64,000 bases of DNA from Morinoia aosen (Eukaryota; Arthropoda; Malacostraca; Amphipoda; Talitridae). Of this stretch, positions 58,301 through 64,000 are shown piece after piece (position 1 is the stretch's first letter; every line of letters starts with the position of its first letter). The position numbers and the translations under genes were made by a program. Under the pieces are notes generated by a model, which had not been told where the DNA came from, did no database searches, and worked only from the letters and a program-made list of their open reading frames with translations. The DNA lies in NCBI GenBank assembly GCA_030386875.1, contig CM059569.1, forward strand, positions 47,469,842 to 47,533,841, read 5' to 3'.

Positions 58301-61300
58301 GATCACGATGCTCCTGAACTATCACCCACCGATCACGATGCTCCTGAACTATCACCCACCGATCACGATGCTCCTGAACTATCACCCACCGATCACGATG
58401 CTCCTGAACTATCACCCACCGATCACGATGCTCCTGAACTATCACCCACCGATCACGATGCTCCTGAACTATCACCCACCGATCATGATGAGATGTTCAC
58501 ATCCGGCATTCAGTGACGCCACGACGTGGGCTTCTAGGATTTCAGCAGCCTCCTCGATGATCACTGAAGCGTGACAAAAAATCAATGGATATAAATAAAA
58601 AATAAGATGTTTTTATGTCTATCTGAATGTACCAACAAAAAACGTAAAGTGTGGTAGCTAATTTGAAGTAGGAAAGAAATGCATCTCTTGCTAAGGAGAA
58701 TTATGTGTTTTACATAGCCAAGCTTTCATTAAGGACACAACTCAAATTTTACATCTAAGCATTCTGTTGAACTTGAAAATCGATTTGCCGGAACAGGTAC
58801 GGCATAACTAAAAACCAAAGATGAACTGCATTCCAGAAGGAAGTACATTCTTTCCTTGTCAACAAAAATACTTCAGTTCAAGATTATTAACCCAATCGTT
58901 CAACACATCTACTACCAAAAACAAATGATCAACTATACGTCTTTTCTCTACAGTGAAGAAAAATTCATTGTTTTTCCAAAGTGCAGGATTTGAAATACTA
59001 TGCGGTACATATATTTGTTCAGATAAATTCAATTCGTTTCATAATATTTTGATAGAGTGGAACCCCAACACACATTCGTCAATTGTTATCTATTGGCACA
59101 TTCATCACTTTAGAAAACGTGGTCACCACTTTACAACGTGTGATCTCCTGCATCACTTTAGAAAACGTAATCACCACGCTACATCGTGATATCTCCTGCA
59201 TCACTTTAGAAAACGTAATCACCACGCTACATCGTATGATCTCCTGCATCACTTTAGAAAACATAATCACCACGCTACATCGTATGATCTCCTGCATCAC
59301 TTTAGAAAACGTAATCACCACGCTACATCGTATGATCTCCTGCATCACTTTAGAAAACGTAATCACCACGTTACATCGTATGATCTCCTGCATCACTTTA
59401 GAAAACGTAATCACCACGCTACATCGTGATATCTCCTGCATCACTTTAGAAAACGTAATCACCACGTTACATCGTATGATCTCCTGCACCACTGTAGAAA
59501 ACATGATCACCACATTACCTCACACGATCTCCTGCATTCAACACCAGAAAACACAAAAAGGAAAAACAGCCAGTTTCTAATGCATCAGGCTGAGAGCAAA
59601 GCTAAGAACTCACCAATCCTTGGCCTGAGCTCCTGGACGACTGCTTGGAACTGCGCCGCTCCAGTGGTGGTGAGGCCCACAACATCTGCCTGGCGGGCCA
59701 CGTGAAGGTACTCTGAGTTCTTCACTTCCTGATTCTTGCTCAACAATGTTTGTAGTTTATTTTCGTGGGGGCGAATGCTTTCGCGCATCTTGTAGAGAAG
59801 TTGGTGCCTCCAGATGGCATACAGCAAACATCGGTCTTTGAAAGCCAGGTTAAACACTGGTACATCTTCTCTTATGGTGAAACTACTAGCAGGAGCTACG
59901 TTCTTTTCAGAGTATCGAAGAATTTTGGTTAAGCAGTATTGTTCAAACTGAAACGTCCTCCACTGAACATCCACTTCTTCTTGAGTTAGATTTCCATCCT
60001 TAAAACCAAACTCGAGTGCTTGCCACATCTGCTGTTGATCCATCTGTGTCACCTCGTAGATTTTTCCAGAGTGAGCATTGTAAACATCTGCTTCGCTGAA
60101 CAGATCATCATCCACGTCAATCAAGCGATCATTCTCAGCCTCGCGTAGTATTTCAAGGGCATCATGCCACTCGTCATCGTCTTTACTTTCATCAGCAGTG
60201 GCCTGTCCATCTTTTTTGCCATCGCTCGTGTTCATTTTCTTTAGAGGTGACCACACTTCTCGAACATCGTAGGCAAAATCAGTGAAACAGTCTAGCTGGT
60301 TCATGGGCAGCATCCACGAACGATAGCCTTCCCTCCCCATCAGCTGTTTTGCAATCGCTGTTGGGATGACGTTGTAGAACACGAACAGTTCCCAGCTGAT
60401 GAGTCCAATATTCTTACTCACCTCATCAAGCTGGTAGAATTTTCGTTTGAGGTCACTTTCTGCTTCAACTATTTCACCTCGGATTTTAGACTTGGCGTGA
60501 TGGATGTGGGCAGGGAAGAGTCTCTGCTGCTTCAATGAACTGATGTATTCATTGATTTGGTAGCGCTGAATTTCCTCGCTCTTACTTCTGCTGCCAATAC
60601 GGATGATCTTGTTAGTGTATTTCAGCATGCCTTCCAGAAATTGATCCAGAGCGTGGTTGGTGTAGCAGAGAACCAGAATTGGAGATGTCACATCAACTTC
60701 AACAGCCTTCAGCTGTTTGGCTACTCGTTTAGCCTTGATCTCTTGAATCTCCATCTCTTTCCGAGCCCAGGCGTCGGAGTTGTGCAGCAAGACTTGGGTG
60801 ATCTTCAGGCCCAAGAAAGTTTTCCCAGTTCCAGGCGGTCCTTGAATGATGACCAAGCGTTTCGTGAGAGCTGCATGCAACGCTTCAAGCTGAGAGTTAT
60901 CCAGGCCAAAGTAGGCTGCACCTGGCCAGTCCGAGACTCTTGCATGCAAGACAGGGATGGCTTCAAGATCTCCTCGCCATCCTGCTGGAGGTTGCACGGT
61001 TTTCACATTGGGGAACATTTTGTTGGGTTTAGCTGCCTTCATGTAGGTGCAGTTCAAAACCACGCGAAGATCGAAGCTCCTCATTCTTGAGTTGATCAGG
61101 TACTCTGGAGGTTCGATATCCTGTTGCACATAAACGATGTGCTCAGCAAGAGGAAGAGTACTTCCGTCCATTAATTGGAGAGCCTTCAGAACATGTTTGT
61201 ACGAGGTAAAGAATGCTCTGGACTCCACAGCAGTGTACTGAAGATTGGGGTTGAGCTTCGGCTGAGAAAGCAGCTTCACACCAACCAAACCTTGCTTCAA

Positions 61301-62351
61301 CATGTTCACGTCTTTCGCCGCAATTGTCGCCAGAAAATAAGTCGCGAAGTCATCTGCACTGAAGCACATCACATTTCCAAAAAGCAACCTTTTGGATGAC
61401 TCCACCTTGAAAGTTTTGGGTAAATTCAGCTTCACAAAATGTACCAGTTCACCGTAGACCACTTTCGTCTCATGGAAAGTAACTCGGCGGTAGAGTCTAA
61501 CATCCTTGGTGGCTCGCTCCCCATGCCTGACCTGGTACACTCCTTCTCGAAGAGGACGGATGAAATCTTCACGCAAAAGCCTGAACTGGACGTCGAGATA
61601 ATTGTAGACATCTTTGTAGGTGCCTCGCGTGATATTCCGGCGGATACATGGAGCCTCAAACGTAGAGAAGTCTTCAGGACTTGGTTCAATGGGCAAGTCA
61701 CGGTAATCGTCCTCTGGTTCATAGTCGTCCAGTTGAGCCAAACGATCTGCGAATGGTATTTTCTTGGAGCGAATGATTTCGGTTTTTGACTGCTCTTCCG
61801 TGAGCGTCTGTAGGAGCTTTTCATACTCTGACTGGATTTCTTCAAGCCCAAGATGGCGCTGCATGATTTTTGGCAGAACCAGTTCAACACTCTGCACAAG
61901 TTCAGGTAACAGCTCACGAGCCTGAGACGGATAAACTCTTCTGTAGGCCTTCAGCAACTGAAGTTGATCTCCCAAAAAAATCGGTAGGTCAGTTCTTTTG
62001 CTGTTTATCAATGACATTTGAAATCGCACTAATTTACCAACAAAATCGACAGTGAACACCAAGATAAAAACCTCAATGAGATTTTGTCGGCAACTCAAGC
62101 AAGTGGAGGCAATCGATAATATTTTGATCAAAAGCACCATTTTATCGTCAGGAATCTTGTCTTCCGCCAGTAGTTCGGGGATTCCGGACATCTTGTCCAG
62201 TAGGCAGTGGATCACAACATCAGGAGGCTTGGTGCTCCACTCCATGAGAGCGTGGAAGCCAGTTGGATGGAGTCTTCTCCTGTTGTGCTCTTTGGCAAAA
62301 TCTCCGTTGGCTTCGTTGTTGCCGTTCCAATGCCCAGCTTGCCGAGGACGA
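39838..62351 (-). CDS. ZNFX1: ZNFX1-like helicase gene, copy B (3' end complete; 5' end off window)
   Basis: Gene-level entry; exons are listed separately. Exons at 59614-62351, 58480-58563, 57484-57586, 57016-57184, 56117-56263, 54451-55536, 53268-53611, 52498-52609, 48626-48852, 46410-46648, 45054-45202 and 43525-43683 pair one-to-one with copy A, followed by two candidate terminal exons (40800-41249 or 39838-40305). All phases agree and no break is seen across about 2000 residues. The first exon found starts in phase 2, so at least one upstream exon, presumably RG-rich as in copy A, must lie beyond 62351; none is recognisable up to 64000. Being a tandem paralog in the same orientation points to unequal crossing-over. 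Two active genes with specialised roles, or one active and one redundant, cannot be told apart from sequence. Confidence 0.93.
40306..40799. other. Spacer between the two RZ terminal exons
   Basis: 494 bp: intron if the distal exon is used, 3' UTR if the proximal exon is used. AT-rich, no polyadenylation hexamer seen and no repeats. Confidence 0.55.
40800..41249 (-). CDS. ZNFX1: Copy B exon E13p: proximal terminal exon with variant RZ finger
   Basis: A 450-bp terminal exon (phase 0 acceptor CCTGTAG|GCGGTG, stop TAA). It encodes [20 protein letters not shown], a helical region, then [18 protein letters not shown] and [20 protein letters not shown], ending NSLATEMD. Compared with the distal exon, the last cysteine pair is spaced C-x4-C rather than C-x2-C, the histidine after IGG is replaced by Phe, and the tail is shorter. 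It is GC-rich and shows only ~35-40% amino-acid identity with E13d by eye. The open frame is intact, so it looks maintained. Confidence 0.88.
   Translation of the reverse strand, partial: AVCVSDQFRTEVACELSRIGASGAVAKIAARTQGSPEAQQLLQRVRQLMGPGHTYTKERDERVQRFFTECQKYYTGVGISLQERLEIKQALNFAGSGHWYKCPRGHVYAIGNCGLANQESVCPEEGCGARIGGTGFQLDSANSLATEMD
41250..43524. other. Intron between copy B exons E12 and E13p
   Basis: 2.3 kb of AT-rich intron with a (CTAC)n microsatellite at 42904-42933. No other feature supported. Confidence 0.65.
42904..42933. repeat. (CTAC)n microsatellite
   Basis: About seven uninterrupted ctac units. Confidence 0.95.
43525..43683 (-). CDS. ZNFX1: Copy B exon E12: helical segment before the RZ fingers
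   Basis: A 159-bp, phase 0/0 exon with acceptor GAGCAG| and donor CAG|GTGAGA. It encodes [39 protein letters not shown] and a coiled-coil-like end ([11 protein letters not shown]). Its donor can be spliced in phase to either RZ exon. Confidence 0.9.
43684..45053. other. Intron between copy B exons E11 and E12
   Basis: 1.4 kb, AT-rich. A gctctccttctaaagg duplication near 44966-44998 is the only small repeat noted. Confidence 0.6.
45054..45202 (-). CDS. ZNFX1: Copy B exon E11: variable C-terminal region
   Basis: A 149-bp exon (phase 1 in, 0 out) with acceptor TTTTCAG| and donor AAG|GTGAGG. It encodes [38 protein letters not shown] and an alanine/lysine tail ([10 protein letters not shown]). 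Counterpart of 1741-1889, weakly similar. Confidence 0.88.
45279..45543. mobile_element. piggyBac-like MITE (family M1)
   Basis: Begins ttaacgcattgactccgat and ends gcagtcaacgtgttaa. The interior matches 63360-63631 (for example cagtttggttaggctag near the left end, aaatgagcaatttaccta near the right). No coding capacity. Confidence 0.82.
45540..45775. mobile_element. piggyBac-like MITE (family M2), abutting the previous one
   Basis: Begins ttaacacgttgacactttga, ends cacagtctaagtgttaa. It shares the TTAA at 45540-45543 with the M1 element, so the two are back to back at one target site. Interior matches 31546-31785. Confidence 0.85.
45854..45964. mobile_element. Partial piggyBac-like MITE (family M2), inverted
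   Basis: Reversed end of the same family: ttcacgtgttaa at the right end, ccacctgtggctcacatggc and gtatttatgaaaactgagtt inside. About half an element. Confidence 0.7.
46410..46648 (-). CDS. ZNFX1: Copy B exon E10: CGH/CP-type zinc-binding segment
   Basis: A 239-bp exon (phase 2 in, 1 out) with acceptor TGCACAG| and donor |GTACGT. It encodes [57 protein letters not shown]. Nearly the same as copy A up to VLFKH, then different ([13 protein letters not shown] against [13 protein letters not shown]). Confidence 0.93.
46649..48625. other. Intron between copy B exons E9 and E10
   Basis: 2.0 kb, AT-rich, with a ~450-bp minisatellite (47935-48380). The short region near 47190-47370 has two acagctt(ac/gt)gaaggcc blocks about 150 bp apart. 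Confidence 0.65.
47935..48380. repeat. ~27-bp minisatellite with higher-order periodicity
   Basis: About 16 variant units built on tttgtctattagta..cctcgtat. A block of roughly eight units (about 47950-48165) recurs in the same order at about 48180-48380 (for example cctcggatggtttgtcaatt near 48121 and 48337), so a ~215-bp higher-order unit was duplicated. It is not adjacent to an exon. Confidence 0.85.
48626..48852 (-). CDS. ZNFX1: Copy B exon E9: NFX1-type zinc fingers
   Basis: A 227-bp exon (phase 0 in, 2 out) with acceptor CTACAG| and donor |GTGAGTT. It encodes [40 protein letters not shown] and [17 protein letters not shown], then a short acidic tail. Very close to 6250-6476. Confidence 0.95.
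49150..49507 (-). mobile_element. SINE-like retroposon, copy b
   Basis: Flanked by the 14-bp direct repeat tttttacacaatga (49136-49149, 49508-49521). TIR element copy 2 has the same site without insertion near 14050-14065. Body closely related to copies a and c; tail units ttagattagattattag on the plus strand show the 3' end is at the left. Confidence 0.85.
50339..50690 (-). mobile_element. SINE-like retroposon, copy c
   Basis: Flanked by the 11-bp direct repeat actcgtctttt (50328-50338, 50691-50701). The empty site is present in TIR element copy 2 near 14874-14890. Copies b and c are very similar (for example gcctacctaacttttagctc in both), suggesting recent activity. Confidence 0.85.
52498..52609 (-). 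CDS. ZNFX1: Copy B exon E8: NFX1-type zinc finger
   Basis: A 112-bp exon (phase 2 in, 0 out) with acceptor GTGCAG| and donor CAG|GTATGT. It encodes [37 protein letters not shown]. About five bases differ from 7334-7445. Confidence 0.92.
52597..52800. repeat. Two-unit tandem repeat seeded at the acceptor of exon E8 (copy B)
   Basis: The exon edge gcagggagacttgcacc near 52594 recurs as gcaaggagacttgcag near 52783, after a ~185-bp segment closely matching the copy A array (gccaatatcaaaatactact, gctgataccaagtttgacat). The second unit then breaks off into unrelated sequence. Confidence 0.8.
52801..53267. other. Remainder of intron between copy B exons E7 and E8
   Basis: About 470 bp, less AT-rich than other introns (52850-53160, with cgcgtgctcgctcctctccc). 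This looks like an insertion absent from copy A, but I recognise no family. Confidence 0.5.
53268..53611 (-). CDS. ZNFX1: Copy B exon E7: NFX1-type zinc fingers
   Basis: A 344-bp exon (phase 0 in, 2 out) with acceptor TTTCAG| and donor GT|GTGAGT. It encodes [68 protein letters not shown]. Close to 8542-8885 also at the nucleotide level. Confidence 0.95.
53612..54450. other. Intron between copy B exons E6 and E7
   Basis: 0.84 kb, AT-rich, nothing recognised. Confidence 0.6.
54451..55536 (-). CDS. ZNFX1: Copy B exon E6: helicase motifs V-VI and first NFX1 fingers
   Basis: A 1086-bp exon, phase 0/0. It encodes the motif V segment ([20 protein letters not shown]), motif VI ([18 protein letters not shown]), then at least six NFX1 fingers ([75 protein letters not shown]). 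One finger has Glu where Gly is usual (CEHAH). The first ~270 bp match copy A almost base for base; later parts do not. Confidence 0.97.
55537..56116. other. Intron between copy B exons E5 and E6
   Basis: 0.58 kb. The third next to E5 (55955-56116) is a repeat derived from the E5 donor region. Confidence 0.65.
55955..56116. repeat. Tandem copies of the exon E5 donor side (copy B)
   Basis: The E5 edge ggtcacctcaccttcttgag (56106-56125) is echoed at about 55960 (tcacctcacctccttgagca) and 56018 (tcacctcactatcttgagga), each followed by gaagaaccagcagaaag-like text. Two of the intronic copies preserve CTCAC, a GTGAG donor on the minus strand. Confidence 0.85.
56117..56263 (-). CDS. ZNFX1: Copy B exon E5: helicase domain 2A segment
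   Basis: A 147-bp exon, phase 0/0, with acceptor CTCCAG| and donor AAG|GTGAGG. It encodes [20 protein letters not shown] to [15 protein letters not shown]. Two bases differ from copy A over the whole exon, one of them giving Lys for Arg. Confidence 0.96.
56264..57015. other. Intron between copy B exons E4 and E5
   Basis: 0.75 kb, AT-rich; no exon or element recognised. Confidence 0.6.
57016..57184 (-). CDS. ZNFX1: Copy B exon E4: helicase QHRMRP motif
   Basis: A 169-bp exon (phase 2 in, 0 out) with acceptor GTACAG| and donor GGC|GTGAGT. It encodes [20 protein letters not shown] and [36 protein letters not shown]. The acceptor edge lies in the first unit of a tandem array. Confidence 0.96.
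57160..57420. repeat. Tandem array (about 107 bp x 3) seeded at the acceptor of exon E4 (copy B)
   Basis: The exon edge (gtgctggtactccagagttt) at 57160 recurs at about 57267 and 57373 with cctggacggtcgca following, so each unit has a CAG acceptor and the first exon codons. Unit length and spacer text (gtgatgtatttcatt) match the copy A array at 12357-12720. Confidence 0.92.
57484..57586 (-). CDS. ZNFX1: Copy B exon E3: helicase motif III
   Basis: A 103-bp exon (phase 1 in, 2 out) with acceptor TTTCAG| and donor GC|GTGAGT. With E2 it gives [20 protein letters not shown] and [15 protein letters not shown]. Paralog of 18459-18561. Confidence 0.96.
57587..58479. other. Intron between copy B exons E2 and E3
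   Basis: 0.89 kb; more than half is the 30-bp minisatellite that starts directly at the E2 donor. Rest AT-rich with no feature. Confidence 0.75.
58008..58479. repeat. 30-bp minisatellite repeating the exon E2 5' splice site (copy B)
   Basis: About 16 head-to-tail units of 30 bp (start gatcacgatgctcctgaact, end cacccacc), nearly identical in the centre and more divergent toward 58008. The exon edge is cacccaccgatcatgatgag, so each unit repeats the donor context ATCG|GTGGGTGA of the minus strand plus ~10 bases resembling the exon end. Being 30 bp, it stays open in several frames, which explains apparent long ORFs here; these are not genes. Confidence 0.95.
58480..58563 (-). CDS. ZNFX1: Copy B exon E2: Walker B (motif II) of the helicase
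   Basis: An 84-bp exon (phase 1/1) with acceptor CTTCAG|TGATC and donor ATCG|GTGGGTG. It encodes [20 protein letters not shown] then GCEHLIMIG. The true donor is the exon-side end of the minisatellite. GTGGGT is a weaker donor than the GTGAGT used in copy A. Confidence 0.95.
58564..59613. other. Intron between copy B exons E1 and E2
   Basis: 1.05 kb with a 48-bp minisatellite at 59100-59535; rest AT-rich. Confidence 0.7.
59100..59535. repeat. 48-bp minisatellite in copy B intron 1
   Basis: About nine units of ~48 bp (gatctcctgcatcactttag, then aaaacgtaatcaccac) with a few substitutions, the outer units most diverged. Not adjacent to an exon. There is slight resemblance to the E2 acceptor edge (minus strand AG|TGAT..GAGGAG), too weak to claim descent. 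Confidence 0.93.
59614..62351 (-). CDS. ZNFX1: Copy B exon E1: ARM-like region and helicase motifs I-Ia
   Basis: A 2738-bp exon (phase 2 in, 1 out), ~912 codons, with acceptor TTGCTAG|TCGTCC and donor ATTG|GTGAGT. It encodes a helical N-terminal part ([20 protein letters not shown]), the ZNFX1 block ([40 protein letters not shown]), Walker A GPPGTGKT, motif Ia [18 protein letters not shown], an acidic insertion ([20 protein letters not shown]) and [15 protein letters not shown] before motif II. Differences from copy A are spread over the exon, heaviest in the acidic linker and in the region after motif Ia. Confidence 0.97.
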
Positions 62352-62669
62352 CTAGCAACAGAAAAACAAGTTTCAAAGTGAAACACAAGCAATTGATGAG
62401 AAATATATGAAACCATATTACTGAAAAGAACATCAGAGATAACTCAAGGATGCCAATGCAGGTAGAGCATGCTATATATCCCTACAAAAGGCTCGAGAGG
62501 AACTGAGCGAGTCTCTAGAATTTTCAACCTTTCATTGTATAAGTAGGTGGTAAATTGCTGTAGCACCTCGGAAGTCAAACACAATCGGTTCTAGCTAAGT
62601 GATCGACTTCTGAACGAATTTCCATCCTAAGAAATAATGGAAATGAAATTAATGTGTTCCAAGCCCACT

Positions 62670-63035
62670 CGACAAGTACGGTTCGTCGTATATCTAGAGA
62701 CTTTTTCACAGGTGAACGCCTCACTGATGCTATGACGGCGTAACTGTTTCTAATTTATAAAGCTCAGCAATAATTCCCCCACTTCTTCCAATATTTGAGG
62801 TCTTGTCTTCCTCATTGAGGTCACTTCTTTCGCAACATTTGCTCCTTTGAGCTTTTCTTCCTTCTTCAAAAACGTTGATATCATCGACTTAGCCATGCCG
62901 CACTGCGCAGGTAGATTCAAAAACACGCACTCCACTCTCAAATTTTGCAACGATATCCTTCTTAGGTTCGATTATTGTTGCAAAATTCTTCCTTTTCACT
63001 CGACCACTATAACTAACATTCTCCTTAGGACCCAT
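62670..63035 (-). pseudogene. Decayed Tigger-type transposase fragment
   Basis: The minus strand opens MGPKENVSYSGRVKRKNFAT and VAKFESGVRVFE, then in another frame MAKSMISTFLKKEEKLKGAN and RKTRPQILEEVGELLLSFIN, then QLRRHSISEAFTCEKV. These match the N-terminal helix-turn-helix and CENP-B-like domain of Tigger transposases. At least two frame changes separate the parts and the catalytic domain is missing. It is a different lineage from the intact element at 34920-37225. Confidence 0.75.
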
Positions 63036-63359
63036 TTTTAGCGGTTTAGAACTCATCTCCACTCTATTCAAGTTAACCAAATACACAGAAGAATGAAAGA
63101 GCGTATAGCGCAGCATAAATTCATGTGTGACCAGAACAACATGCGACGTGCGACTTTCGACGCTCGACTTGGCGCGATTTTCACTGGGATTGGTTCAACT
63201 TCCGAATGCTTGGTTGGCTTCCGGGGCAAAAATCACTCTAATTTTTGGGTCAACTTCCGATTCGTTTGACTTTAGAGCTACTACTGTACACAGTGTGTAC
63301 AGTATAAACCACAGAAGAAATGACAAAAGCATACCCCAAGCGTTCGACATCTCATTTTA

Positions 63360-63631
63360 TTAACACGTTCACCGCGTTTCCGTGGTTGTTAACGGTTGGT
63401 TTGGTTAGATAGTAAGTAGCAGAATAGGGAAATCGACTTTACTGCTCGAATGCATTTTTATCCTTCCTAAGAAATATGAAAAATACTATGACCTGATAAC
63501 ATTTCACTTTGTATAACAGTTATTTTTAAAAAGGTGCCAAAACAGATGAAATGTCATTCATTTAAACCGGTCGTGAATGAGCAATCAACCTATTGGTACA
63601 CATACGGCCCAATGCAAGGTGGACGTATTAA
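63360..63631. mobile_element. piggyBac-like MITE (family M1)
   Basis: Begins ttaacacgttcaccgcgttt, ends aatgcaaggtggacgtattaa. The interior matches 45279-45543 (ggttggtttggttagatag, gaatgagcaatcaacctatt). TTAA at both ends. Confidence 0.78.
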
Positions 63632-64000
63632 CAGGGCCCTAGAAAGCCAAAGCTGTTACTCTGCTCTTCTCCATAATAGTCTAGCTTTTTCGTGAATTGT
63701 TTTCTTCCCATCAAAGTGCCAATCTCTTTGAATTGAATTTAACATATCTTGCGTATCTAATGTTTCGTGACTTGAGTAGGTTTGGAGAAAACTGAACAAA
63801 ATATTCCAAAATTCTAAAACCATTTGTGTATTTTGTTAATGTGTTGAATTAATGTTTCCTCGTTAGTAGCATTGAAAAAAGTTCAATTATAGTGAGGGCC
63901 GTGCCAATAAAAACAGAACTTAGGAAGAATTTTAAAAACCAAGAGGCAAAACAAGTGTAATGGAAGACTTGAAACAAGACAGCTGCTGTGTTTATTGAGG

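Larger units (their letters stand above)
62352..64000. other. Upstream intron/region of copy B
   Basis: At least part is intron, since E1 starts in phase 2 after an AG acceptor. An RG-rich exon like N2 of copy A was sought and not found. Contains a decayed Tigger fragment and a MITE. Confidence 0.6.

Noticed and set aside
57926-58574. Long open frames on both strands coding [10 protein letters not shown]- or [10 protein letters not shown]-type repeats
   Set aside because: They follow from a 30-bp repeat with a length divisible by three; no promoter, homology or exon structure supports a separate gene.
58008-59535. CRISPR array (regular repeats)
   Set aside because: Units are head-to-tail with no unique spacers, in an animal intron.
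59079-59580. Open frames of 144-165 codons over a 48-bp repeat
   Set aside because: Artefact of repeat length; intronic.

Overview
This is intron-rich, AT-rich eukaryotic nuclear DNA with animal-type transposons (Tigger/pogo, piggyBac-like MITEs, a Penelope-like retroelement, short retroposons). An arthropod, probably an insect, fits best. A finer placement is a guess; I would look at Hemiptera first.

The window is dominated by two tandem paralogs of ZNFX1 (NFX1-type zinc-finger helicase), both on the minus strand. Copy A (exons from 29346 down to 1258) has its N-terminal RG-rich exons in the window and loses its last exon(s) off the left edge. Copy B (62351 down to 39838) loses its N-terminal exon(s) off the right edge but keeps its 3' end. 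Twelve exons (E1 to E12) can be paired one-to-one. Their intron phases match at every junction, ten of the twelve have identical lengths, and no break is visible. The order is: RG-rich N-terminus (copy A only); ARM-like region and SF1 helicase motifs I and Ia (E1); Walker B (E2); motif III (E3); later helicase motifs (E4 to E6); NFX1 zinc fingers (E6 to E9); a helical C-terminal region (E10 to E12); and an RZ-type zinc finger. Copy B has two RZ exons in a row, both with in-phase acceptors and their own stops, so its C-terminus could be made in two forms.

The 29.3-39.8 kb interval between the genes holds no other host gene I can support. It contains an apparently complete Tigger DNA transposon (34920-37225) and a piggyBac-like MITE. 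The introns hold three copies of one terminal-inverted-repeat element family, one with a nested inverted Penelope pair, and three SINE-like insertions with target duplications and paralogous empty sites.

The most unusual signal is that tandem arrays repeatedly grow out of exon-intron junctions and carry copies of the splice site plus adjacent exon sequence into the intron. This is seen at E2, E4, E5 and E8 in both paralogs and at exon N2 of copy A. The array at E2 of copy B has about 16 units of 30 bp, nearly all repeating the 5' splice-site sequence of the Walker B exon. A second feature is the mosaic similarity of the paralogs: E5 and most of E4, E7 and E8 are almost identical in nucleotides, while E1, E11 and E12 have diverged strongly, which suggests local gene conversion.
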